DNA of 64,000 bases from Idiomarina seosinensis (lineage in GTDB: Bacteria > Pseudomonadota > Gammaproteobacteria > Enterobacterales > Alteromonadaceae), in contig NZ_PIQF01000003.1 in NCBI RefSeq assembly GCF_003987275.1, positions 109,315 to 173,314 on the forward strand, read 5' to 3'. Shown piece after piece: positions 7,649-15,254 of this stretch. Positions within the stretch are counted from its first letter, which is position 1; every line of letters starts with the position of its first letter. The notes below the pieces were generated by a model. It was not told the origin of the DNA. It ran no database searches and saw nothing but the letters and a program-made list of their open reading frames with translations. The translations under genes and the position numbers were made by a program.

Positions 7649-8401
7649 ATGCTGCTGGCAATAATTGGTGCTGTGATCATTGGCTTGAGTCTGGGGCTGT
7701 TTGGCTCAGGCGGTTCGATTTTAACAGTGCCAGTGTTGATGTACTTAGTGGACATGCCCGCAGCAGAGTCGATCGCATCGTCGTTGTTAATTGTTGCGGG
7801 TATCAGCTTATTTGGCTCGATAGCTTACATCAGACGCCAAACTGTCAGCTGGCGTCATTTCTGGGTGTTCGGTATTCCGGGAATGATCGGCACCTACGGT
7901 GGAGCTTGGTTCGGTACTTTAGTTGATAGTCGCTGGCAGCTCCTTACCTTTGCATTACTAATGATCGTTGCTGCATTTCTAATGTGGCGGAGCAAGCCGC
8001 AGCCACCTGCAAAAGTGCCTTCCATTAATTACGGAAAAGTCATGTTAGAGGGGCTCGTCGTCGGTATTATCACCGGTTTTGTTGGCGTTGGGGGCGGATT
8101 CTTAATTGTGCCCGCATTGGTATTGCTGGCAGGCTTATCCATGCCCGTTGCTATTGGCACTAGTTTGCTAATTATAGTGATAAAATCAATCGCTGGCTTC
8201 GCTAAATATTACGCGGTAATGTCGGCCGACGATGTGCAATTTAACTGGCTGGTCATCACCATCATGATTGCTGGTGGGGTGCTTGGTAGCGCGTTTGGCT
8301 CAAAGATTGGACGCAGCTTACCTAAAGAAAAACTGCAAAAAGGCTTTGCAGTTTTTCTGGTGCTAATGGGTGTTTTTGTGATTACCAAATCCGTTATTTA
8401 A
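7649..8401 (+). CDS. TauE/SafE-family sulfite/anion exporter
   Basis: This 250-residue integral membrane protein has about eight hydrophobic helices in two homologous halves. The glycine-rich LGLFGSGGSILTVPVL near residue 15 and TGFVGVGGGFLIVPAL near residue 140 are the paired motifs of the TauE/SafE (DUF81) family. Members export sulfite, sulfoacetate or related anions across the inner membrane. Lying next to sulfide- and persulfide-oxidising genes, it probably exports the sulfite they produce. GAGG precedes the chosen ATG. It has its own transcription unit after the peroxiredoxin terminator. Its last 4 bases overlap the convergent yghU. Confidence 0.87.
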   Translation: MLLAIIGAVIIGLSLGLFGSGGSILTVPVLMYLVDMPAAESIASSLLIVAGISLFGSIAYIRRQTVSWRHFWVFGIPGMIGTYGGAWFGTLVDSRWQLLTFALLMIVAAFLMWRSKPQPPAKVPSINYGKVMLEGLVVGIITGFVGVGGGFLIVPALVLLAGLSMPVAIGTSLLIIVIKSIAGFAKYYAVMSADDVQFNWLVITIMIAGGVLGSAFGSKIGRSLPKEKLQKGFAVFLVLMGVFVITKSVI

Positions 8402-9234
8402 AAGTCATCTTTACTGTGTCGCTCGCGCAACTGCAGACTCTCTTCACCCCAGGTTTTGTTGACTCGCTGACCGCGCTTTACTGCCGGTCGGTGAGATATC
8501 CGCTCGGCCCACGCCACCACGTTTTTATAGGTATGAGCCTGTAAAAACTCAGCGGCTTCATAGACTTCGTTTCTGACTAATGCACCGTACCAAGGGAAGA
8601 TAGCAATATCGGCAATGGTATATTGGTCACCGGCAATGTACGGATTCTCCGCAAGTTGCTTATCTAACACATCAAGCTGGCGCTTTATTTCCATGGTGTA
8701 GCGGTTAATAGGGTATTCATACTTTTCCGGTGCGTAAGCGTAGAAATGACCAAAGCCGCCACCGAGCATGGGGGCACTCCCCATTTGCCAGAATAACCAG
8801 TTAAGGCATTCAGTCCGGGCTGCTGGTTGTTGCGGTATGAACGCATCAAACTTCTCGGCCAGATAAAGTAGTATCGAGCCGGATTCAAAAACACGGGTAG
8901 CCGGATCGGTTGTGGTATCCAGCAGGGCTGGGATCTTAGAGTTTGGATTTACCTCAACAAAGCCACTGCTGAACTGATCGCCTTCCATAATATCGATGAA
9001 AAAAGCGTCATACTCAGCGTCATTGATACCCTTTTCCAGTAGCTCTTCGAGCAGAATAGTTGTCTTTTGTCCGTTGGGCGTTGCCACCGAGTAAAGCTGC
9101 AGCGGATGCTTTCCGATAGGTAATGCCTGGTCGTGAGTGGCGCCTGCTATTGGACGGTTGATATTTGCAAACTTACCGCCATTACCTGGCTCCCAGTGCC
9201 AAACCTTAGGTGGTTGGTAGCTATTCTCTGCCAT
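8398..9234 (-). CDS. yghU: YghU-like glutathione S-transferase / disulfide-bond oxidoreductase
   Basis: This 278-residue cytosolic protein has a GST N-terminal thioredoxin-like domain (about residues 45-130) and an all-helical C-terminal domain. The N-terminal arm with VWHWEPGNGGKFANINRP and the TPNGQKTTILLEELLEKG segment are signature stretches of YghU, which binds glutathione disulfide and has disulfide reductase activity. I chose the ATG at 9234, with AGGAG 9 bases upstream, over an in-frame TTG at 9240. Its place among sulfur and thiol genes fits a role in glutathione chemistry. E. coli YghU is 288 residues. Confidence 0.9.
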   Translation of the reverse strand: MAENSYQPPKVWHWEPGNGGKFANINRPIAGATHDQALPIGKHPLQLYSVATPNGQKTTILLEELLEKGINDAEYDAFFIDIMEGDQFSSGFVEVNPNSKIPALLDTTTDPATRVFESGSILLYLAEKFDAFIPQQPAARTECLNWLFWQMGSAPMLGGGFGHFYAYAPEKYEYPINRYTMEIKRQLDVLDKQLAENPYIAGDQYTIADIAIFPWYGALVRNEVYEAAEFLQAHTYKNVVAWAERISHRPAVKRGQRVNKTWGEESLQLRERHSKDDF

Positions 9235-9258
9235 AGTCAAACTCTCCTATTTTGGGTG

Positions 9259-10503
9259 CTAGGTTACTGATTGCCTGGTTTGCCATTCAATCGCCAGGTG
9301 CTCGCCGTTGTCGAGCACTTCGCATAGTGTATTTACTGCATCGTAAACATCCGTATGGCGATTGTATAAAGGTGCAAAACCGAACCGAATATAACTTGGC
9401 GCTCGAAAATCTGCGATAACGCCCCGCTTTATTAGAGCCTGGCATAAGCCATAAGCTTGCGGATGTTGATAACTGAGCTGACTGCCTCGTTGAGATGCGT
9501 CCGTCGGCGACAATAGCGTCAGTTGCTCAGTTAATTCATGCTGCTCTATCAGTTGGTGGAACAGCGTTGTTAGTTGTATTGATTTAGTACGCACATGTTG
9601 CAAATCCAGATCGGCAAACAGATCAAGCGCACTATCGACCGCGGCCATTGATATGATAGCGGGCGTTCCGGCAAGATATTGTTTAATACCAGAGTCAGGT
9701 GCGTAAGTCGGGTCGAAGTCAAATGGCGATTTATGCCCAAACCAACCGGCAATAGGTTGCTGTGCTTTATTATGCCAGCGCTTATTCACGTATATAAAGG
9801 CAGGTGCACCGGGACCGGCGTTTAGGTATTTATAGGTACAGCCAACGGCAAAGTCAACGTTCCACGTGTCTAGCTCAATGGGCATAACTCCCGCGCTGTG
9901 AGCTAAGTCAACAATAATCAGAGCACCGTGCTGATGGGCTTTTTCCGTCAATGCTTTGATGTCGAGCCGCTTACCACTGCGAAAATTAACTTCGGTGACC
10001 ATAACCACCGCGACCTCATCGTTAATAGCATCATATAATTGCTCTTCAGCGACATCTTTAAAACGACAAGTGGTTGAACCTATTTGTTGCTGTAGGCCTT
10101 GAGCAATATAAAGATCCGTCGGGAAGTTGTCGTGACTGGATAAAATATAGGGTCGTCGCTCGCTTCCGTTTAACTGAATGGCGACCGATAATAATTTAAA
10201 TAAATTAACCGAAATAGAGTCACAGCAAATCACCTGTTTTTTTGCGGCGCCGATAACTGGCGCAATTTTCTCGCCAACTATTTGTGGCAGGTTAACCCAC
10301 TGATGAGTATTCCAGCTACCAATTAGATCGTTGCCCCATTGCTGGTTTACGGTTTCTGAAACCCGCTGCTTAACCCGTTTGGGTAAAGCTCCTAGCGAGT
10401 TGCCGTCTAAATAGATGGTTTGTTCCGGTAGTGCAAACTGCTGCCGGTAGTTGGCTAGCGGGTCACGTTGGTCAAGTTGTTCGGCGTCAGTTCTGGTTAT
10501 CAT
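9259..10503 (-). CDS. kynU: Kynureninase
   Basis: This PLP-dependent cytosolic enzyme cleaves L-kynurenine to anthranilate and alanine in tryptophan catabolism. The 414 residues match the family length. The N-terminus has YLDGNSLGALPK, the PLP aspartate/histidine are in VDLAHSAG (near 199-202), and the PLP-binding lysine is in GCTYKYLNAGPGAP at residue 225. Its start overlaps the end of the upstream formamidase-like gene by 17 bases, indicating one operon. No tryptophan 2,3-dioxygenase gene is in the window. Confidence 0.95.
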   Translation of the reverse strand: MITRTDAEQLDQRDPLANYRQQFALPEQTIYLDGNSLGALPKRVKQRVSETVNQQWGNDLIGSWNTHQWVNLPQIVGEKIAPVIGAAKKQVICCDSISVNLFKLLSVAIQLNGSERRPYILSSHDNFPTDLYIAQGLQQQIGSTTCRFKDVAEEQLYDAINDEVAVVMVTEVNFRSGKRLDIKALTEKAHQHGALIIVDLAHSAGVMPIELDTWNVDFAVGCTYKYLNAGPGAPAFIYVNKRWHNKAQQPIAGWFGHKSPFDFDPTYAPDSGIKQYLAGTPAIISMAAVDSALDLFADLDLQHVRTKSIQLTTLFHQLIEQHELTEQLTLLSPTDASQRGSQLSYQHPQAYGLCQALIKRGVIADFRAPSYIRFGFAPLYNRHTDVYDAVNTLCEVLDNGEHLAIEWQTRQSVT

Positions 10504-11323
10504 GGCGGACTTCTTTTAACTCGCTTAATAAGACTTGATAGCCTTCGCTTTGTGGATGGATGAGATCAAAGTGGGTAGCTCCGGTGATCATTTTTACCGT
10601 TGCTGTCTCAATGAATTTGGTGTAGCCGGGGTCGACCAGCTTATCAGCGCTACCCTGTAGTAACGAAATAGCTGTGTGGTTATGCTGCTCAGCGGGGTTG
10701 GCTACGGTATATTGCTCCGGTTTTTCGGTGGGCATCCCACCCATAAATGCAGGAGTGGCCTGCTGACAACTATTCTCGCCCCGAGCATAGTGCTTGATGT
10801 CGGTGATAGCCGCCAGGCCAATTACCTTATCAATGGTGTTGCGGAACTCAGCATCGGCGGCAAGTAGCAAAGCCAGATGTCCGCCTGCAGAATGTCCGCT
10901 AACAACCACTGGCTTATCAGACTGCTCCGACTGTTGTTTTAAAAACAATCGAAATGCCTGTTTAATGTCGTTATAAGTCGTTGGCCAGCCGCCTCCGGAT
11001 TCTCCGGTGCGGCGGTACTCTGCTGAATAAACGGAGTAGCCTTCGTTATTCAGTGCGGTTGTCAGGGGATAGGTGTGCTTGATGTCGTAGGCAGACAGCC
11101 AACAACCGCCGTGAATAAAAAAGACAGCGGGTTGGGCGCTTTCCGCCTGCCAAAAATGCAACGTCTGATATTGGTTTTTTCCATAATGCAAAATATCAGT
11201 CGGGGCCCGTCGTGGTTGCTCAACGACCTGAGTGTATGAAAAGCCGCTTTGCGCGTTAGCTTGCGGCGAACCACCTGCGAGCATTACGGTGGCAACGACA
11301 AAAACAAATGTTAAGCCTCTCAT
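10487..11323 (-). CDS. Alpha/beta hydrolase, probable exported kynurenine formamidase-like
   Basis: This alpha/beta-hydrolase has the oxyanion motif HGGCW, nucleophile elbow GHSAGGH, an acid in GSADKLVDP and a late THFDLIHP histidine. This architecture fits kynurenine formamidase, which makes kynurenine for KynU, and it overlaps kynU by 17 bases. The N-terminus (MRGLTFVFVVATVMLAGG, then ANAQ) looks like a Sec signal peptide, which is odd for an enzyme of a cytosolic pathway. I chose the ATG at 11323 over an in-frame TTG at 11344. Neither has a convincing ribosome site. Function from context: moderate confidence; hydrolase fold: high. Confidence 0.75.
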   Translation of the reverse strand: MRGLTFVFVVATVMLAGGSPQANAQSGFSYTQVVEQPRRAPTDILHYGKNQYQTLHFWQAESAQPAVFFIHGGCWLSAYDIKHTYPLTTALNNEGYSVYSAEYRRTGESGGGWPTTYNDIKQAFRLFLKQQSEQSDKPVVVSGHSAGGHLALLLAADAEFRNTIDKVIGLAAITDIKHYARGENSCQQATPAFMGGMPTEKPEQYTVANPAEQHNHTAISLLQGSADKLVDPGYTKFIETATVKMITGATHFDLIHPQSEGYQVLLSELKEVRHDNQN

Positions 11324-11327
11324 CAGG

Positions 11328-11822
11328 TTACAACTTTTGCTCAATGGCGTGTTTTAAATCTTTGCGCAGTCCTAGCATAAATACCACTTCGGCAACAACG
11401 AACAGAGGTCCAATAGCAAGCCCCATAATATCGTCGACAAAGGCCGGTTTTTTGCCTTCAAAATAATGCCCAACAAACTGGAACAGCCAACCTACTACGA
11501 ATAACCCGATTCCCCAACTTAACCAGCCGATAGTGCTAAGCGCGGCGATGTTCTGACCTAAGCTTAAACACAGCCATAACAGCACGGTCATTAGCAAGCC
11601 GAGCCTTATATCCAACCGGATATAAAATATTACCGCCACGAACACAACTAAATTAGCGGGTGTTAGTAATAGATAGCCAAGCGAGAACTCAGGGCGGCTG
11701 AGCAGTGCCACCAAGGCAATAACAATCATCGGAATGCCAATTAAGTGGGTCATCACATTACGGCGATCGCGATGATAGTCAGCATACTGGGCTAAATGTT
11801 CGGTAATCGTTTTAAAGCGCAT
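11328..11822 (-). CDS. Mpo1-like (DUF962) membrane protein
   Basis: This 164-residue protein has four hydrophobic segments and conserved histidines in YHRDRRNVMTHLIGIP near the N-terminus and FVGHYFEGKKPA near residue 120. These mark the DUF962/YGL010w family. The yeast member Mpo1 is an iron-dependent dioxygenase in 2-hydroxy fatty acid breakdown; the activity of bacterial members is not settled. It is the first gene of a three-gene minus-strand group with the formamidase-like gene and kynU, only 4 bases before the former. Confidence 0.85.
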   Translation of the reverse strand: MRFKTITEHLAQYADYHRDRRNVMTHLIGIPMIVIALVALLSRPEFSLGYLLLTPANLVVFVAVIFYIRLDIRLGLLMTVLLWLCLSLGQNIAALSTIGWLSWGIGLFVVGWLFQFVGHYFEGKKPAFVDDIMGLAIGPLFVVAEVVFMLGLRKDLKHAIEQKL

Positions 11823-11897
11823 TAATTATTGCCATTAGTCTTATTTAATTTATCGAATAAGATTGCTATGCCGCTGGCCCGGTGTCAACGGTAAACA

Positions 11898-11925
11898 TTG
11901 AACGTATTTTAGGTTAGGCTAGTGT
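11898..11925 (+). promoter_or_regulatory. Candidate sigma-70 promoter of the chaC-like gene
   Basis: TTGAAC (11898-11903) and TAGTGT (11920-11925) are separated by 16 bases, about 30 bases before the GTG start of the cyclotransferase gene. It is a match by eye only. Confidence 0.35.
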
Positions 11926-11955
11926 TTTCTGCCGTAACGTAGGGGACTGCTAGCT

Positions 11956-12534
11956 GTGCCGCACGATACCACCGCAATCAATAAACAACGTCAGGACTTA
12001 AGTCAGCACGATTCTGTCTGGTTATTCGGTTATGGGTCATTAATTTATAAAGTCGATTTTCCGTATTTGCAGTGTCAACCCGCTTATATCGAGGGCTGGA
12101 GCCGGCGTTTTTGGCAGGGCTCACATGATCATCGTGGCACTCCGGAAAAGCCAGGGCGGGTACTCACTTTAATAGAAACGCCTGGTGAGATTTGTACCGG
12201 CATGGCATATCGAGTTAGTCCCGATGTATTCGAGCACTTGGATCATAGGGAAAAGAATGGCTACCTGCGCTTTTTTACGCCAATGACATTTAGTGATGGT
12301 GATAAACAACAAGGATTGGTCTATATCGCGACCGAAGATAATGCGGCTTTTATGGGGCCAGCGACAGATGCCGAGATAGCAAAACACATTGCCCAGTCGG
12401 AAGGGCCTAGTGGCAAAAACTCAGAGTACCTTTTAAAACTAGCCGAGGGGTTAGAGCAGTTGGGTGTTACTGATCCTCACGTGGAGGGTATTCGTCAGCA
12501 TTTGCTGACTTTGCTTCCGGAGAGTCGGCAATAG
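11956..12534 (+). CDS. ChaC-like gamma-glutamylcyclotransferase
   Basis: This 192-residue cytosolic enzyme belongs to the family that splits glutathione into 5-oxoproline and Cys-Gly. The substrate loop WLFGYGSLIYK near residue 23 and RRFWQGSHDHRGTPEKPGR are diagnostic. The likely catalytic glutamate is in HLDHREKNGYL. It starts with GTG, with AGGGGA 9 bases upstream. Its position among YghU, sulfide and persulfide genes points to glutathione turnover. A minus-strand small frame overlaps its last 68 bases. Confidence 0.9.
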   Translation: MPHDTTAINKQRQDLSQHDSVWLFGYGSLIYKVDFPYLQCQPAYIEGWSRRFWQGSHDHRGTPEKPGRVLTLIETPGEICTGMAYRVSPDVFEHLDHREKNGYLRFFTPMTFSDGDKQQGLVYIATEDNAAFMGPATDAEIAKHIAQSEGPSGKNSEYLLKLAEGLEQLGVTDPHVEGIRQHLLTLLPESRQ

Positions 12535-12673
12535 AGCCAACACATAAGCGACAATCATCAGCGGCCGGGGCAGATGCCTCGACGTATCTCAGTTTATGGC
12601 GAGAGTGACCGCGGTTGCTTGATATTTGATATACCGTCTGGCGCGATTCGTTGTTGCTGTTGTTGTCGGTCAT
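12467..12673 (-). CDS. Possible small protein (68 residues) downstream of the ArsR gene
   Basis: The frame starts 12 bases after the ArsR-family gene with a good Shine-Dalgarno (GGAG, spacing about 5) that sits next to the upstream stop, as in coupled genes. The product is polar, rich in Ser, Asn, Arg and Ala, with a CRLC pair near its middle and no membrane segment. It overlaps the 3' end of the chaC-like gene on the other strand, so it could be a chance frame. I recognise no family. Confidence 0.35.
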   Translation of the reverse strand: MTDNNSNNESRQTVYQISSNRGHSRHKLRYVEASAPAADDCRLCVGSIADSPEAKSANADEYPPREDQ

Positions 12674-12685
12674 AGCACTCCGTTA

Positions 12686-12982
12686 TTATTGCTTACAGTA
12701 GAGCGAATACAGAAGCTTTAGAATTTCTTCTGTCTTAGCGTCTGCTAGTTGATAGTGAATGTACTTGCCGGCGCGCCGGGTTGTAACAAGCTGCTGCTGG
12801 CGCAATCGGTTTAAATGTTGCGATAGCATCGGTTGATGTAAATCCAGCCGCTGCTCAATCTCGCCCACAGAAAACTCGCCTTGACTCAGTAAACACAATA
12901 TCAGCAGTCGGTCAGGGTGTGAAAGTAGCTGCATCACGCGGGCTGCTTGAGCTGAAGAGGCCCTCATTACTTCAGGGTTCAT
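12686..12982 (-). CDS. ArsR-family repressor resembling persulfide sensors BigR/SqrR
   Basis: This is a 98-residue winged-helix repressor: HPDRLLILCLLSQGE (helix 2), then GEIEQRLDLHQPMLSQHLNRLRQQQLV (recognition helix) and GKYIHYQLAD (wing). It lacks the metal-site ELCVC motif of arsenic sensors. It has exactly two cysteines, Cys30 in helix 2 and Cys96 near the C-terminus. Their 66-residue spacing equals that of Cys41/Cys107 in SqrR and the pair in BigR, which form a tetrasulfide with persulfides. It probably represses the sulfide-oxidation genes at 3973-6492 and perhaps its own operon. It is transcribed from the gap at 12983-13040. Confidence 0.85.
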   Translation of the reverse strand: MNPEVMRASSAQAARVMQLLSHPDRLLILCLLSQGEFSVGEIEQRLDLHQPMLSQHLNRLRQQQLVTTRRAGKYIHYQLADAKTEEILKLLYSLYCKQ

Positions 12983-13040
12983 ACTATTGTCTTCTCTTTA
13001 TTGGAATAATAATCGTTAATGATAACAAAATAGATACTAG

Positions 13041-15254
13041 CTAGAATAGCTCATTAACTGGTTTTGCTGGATGAATCAGGTTTCCCTGCCAACTGTGACA
13101 GCCGGTTTCGGCTAATAGTTCAAACTGAGCTTCTGTCTCAATTCCCTCAGCTTGTACTTCAACGCCGATTTCTGCTGCCAGTTTAACGATCGATTCCACC
13201 ATGCGTCTGGTTTTGTTGTTGAGCGTTATTTCGTCGACAAAACTGCGGTCAATTTTTATTTTGTGAATAGGGTAGTCGTTTAAAAAACTGAGGCTCGCAA
13301 AACCGGTACCAAAGTCATCAATAGTAATTTTAACACCGAGTGCTGCTATGCGTTCAAGGATTCCGACCACACTAGATTCAGGCTCATTTAATACCGATTC
13401 GGTAATTTCAATTTCCAGGATGTCATTCAGCGACGGGTCCTCCTCGCATAGCTGATCGAGCTTTTCGATAAAGCTATAGGTGAGCTGTGAGGTCGATGCA
13501 TTAATACAGACACATTTAACGTCGTGGTCATTAGCACGCCAGCGTTTTACTTGTTGGGCAACACTTTCTAGTGCCCAAACACCAATAGTGTCTAATTGAC
13601 CTGCCTTGTCAGCATCCTGCAAAAACTGATGTGGACTCAATAAACCGTGTTCTGGATGATTCCAGCGCAACAGCGCTTCGGCACCGATGATCTCTTTATT
13701 AAAGTTAAGAATAGGCTGATAAAATAATTCGAGCTGGCGTTTGTTCATTGCCTCTGGAATATCCGCCTCAAGTTGTAGATGTTGAATGGAGGCTTGTGCT
13801 ATATCCTGCTGAAACAGTACCAGTTCTTTTGCGTGGGTATATTTCGCGTTATTCATCGCTGAGTTGGCCTGCGCAAGTAAGCGTTCACCGTCGTAGCCGT
13901 CTAATGGGTAAATACTGGCACCGGCGCTGCAGGATAAGCTGAACTGAGCGTGGGCATCGATAATAAATTTGTGTTTAAAAACATCGAGTATATTTTCAGT
14001 AATGGTTTGTACGTCAATATACTCGGTAATGTTGTTGATCAGAATGACAAACTCATCGCCGCCGGCCGCGTACAGTTTATTACCGAACGGTAAAGCTTCT
14101 TTCAAACGCTTGGCAATACGTTGAATGGTTTTGTCACCCACATGATAACCGAAAGAGTCATTAATCCGATGGAAGTCGTCAACATTCAATGATAATACGG
14201 CTGCCAGACGGTCGTCGGGTAGTTGGTCGAGTAGAGAGTGAAAGTCTTTACGCAGACTGTTCAGGTTAGGCAGCCCGGTCAGCTCATCAAAGAACGCGAC
14301 TTTGTATAAAGACTGTCTTTGCTGATTTAGTTCTGTTAAATCAGTCAAACAGGCAATCAACTGATCTTGAGCGTCGTGAGAGCGCTTTAAACTAAGGTAA
14401 GCTACAAACCGTGACTGATCCGGCCGACGGCCAACGACTTTAATACTGGTGTCGAGAGGGAACTTGGTCTGTTGCGGGGAGTGGTCAGTTCGGGTTAACA
14501 AGTCTTCCAGCTGCAATCCAGTGGCTTGCTCAGTAGCTAGCCCGACGATTTTGGCAAACGTGCTATCGAGGGTAACGATTTTGTGGGCTTTATCAATATC
14601 TGCCAGACCGATAGTGACAGCGGCGCCTTTGACGTCGAGCCCATTATCCTGAGCAAAATTAAAATCGCTGGAGATGTTGACCCAGGAGCCTTTAAGCCGG
14701 TTTCCCGAGGAGTCGACCTGGCGGATCTCGTCGCGCACCCAGATGTAATGCCCCTGTTTATGGCGAAATCGATACTCTTGCACAAATTCGGGTTCATCCA
14801 CTGCCCGCAGTGCCTTTTTGACCACCGAAGAACGGTCTTCCGGGTGTAAGTTATCAAACCACCAGTTCGTCGCTGTAATTTCGTCTAAGCTATAACCTAA
14901 AATTTGTTCTGCGTTTCGGCTGGCCCAATGAACTTGATAATTTTTACCGTCTTTGCGCAGTTCGTAGTGAATGGTTGGGCTGCTTTCCAGGTAGTCGTTC
15001 AGCAGATCCGTGGGCTTTTTGTATTGCTTTATCCAAAAGCGAGAGTAAAAGAATAAGAAGATCCCGGACGCAGCAATGACGATCCAGGGTTGAACCGTTT
15101 CCAGTACTCGCCTAGTGTCTTCGGACAGTTGAAAAAAGCCTGTAGAAATAAGTAAGACTATTTCCATTAACACTAACAACAGGACATACAAAGCAACGCT
15201 GCGAACATCGGCTTTTTGATACCAGCGTTTGCGACCTTTAGTGTTTGTACTCAT
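13041..15254 (-). CDS. PAS-GGDEF-EAL c-di-GMP turnover protein
   Basis: This is a 737-residue membrane protein. Two N-terminal helices (about residues 20-85) are followed by a PAS_3 domain (about 95-205), a second PAS-like segment (about 210-310), a GGDEF cyclase domain and an EAL phosphodiesterase domain. GGDEF is intact near residue 396, while the upstream RxxD inhibitory site is absent. The EAL domain keeps EALLRW, EIEITES, IDDFGTGFASL, KIDRSF and QAEGIE, so it should hydrolyse c-di-GMP. The ATG at 15254 overlaps the stop of the upstream gene as ATGA, so the two are translationally coupled; this start is better than Met at 15269. Confidence 0.88.
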   Translation of the reverse strand: MSTNTKGRKRWYQKADVRSVALYVLLLVLMEIVLLISTGFFQLSEDTRRVLETVQPWIVIAASGIFLFFYSRFWIKQYKKPTDLLNDYLESSPTIHYELRKDGKNYQVHWASRNAEQILGYSLDEITATNWWFDNLHPEDRSSVVKKALRAVDEPEFVQEYRFRHKQGHYIWVRDEIRQVDSSGNRLKGSWVNISSDFNFAQDNGLDVKGAAVTIGLADIDKAHKIVTLDSTFAKIVGLATEQATGLQLEDLLTRTDHSPQQTKFPLDTSIKVVGRRPDQSRFVAYLSLKRSHDAQDQLIACLTDLTELNQQRQSLYKVAFFDELTGLPNLNSLRKDFHSLLDQLPDDRLAAVLSLNVDDFHRINDSFGYHVGDKTIQRIAKRLKEALPFGNKLYAAGGDEFVILINNITEYIDVQTITENILDVFKHKFIIDAHAQFSLSCSAGASIYPLDGYDGERLLAQANSAMNNAKYTHAKELVLFQQDIAQASIQHLQLEADIPEAMNKRQLELFYQPILNFNKEIIGAEALLRWNHPEHGLLSPHQFLQDADKAGQLDTIGVWALESVAQQVKRWRANDHDVKCVCINASTSQLTYSFIEKLDQLCEEDPSLNDILEIEITESVLNEPESSVVGILERIAALGVKITIDDFGTGFASLSFLNDYPIHKIKIDRSFVDEITLNNKTRRMVESIVKLAAEIGVEVQAEGIETEAQFELLAETGCHSWQGNLIHPAKPVNELF

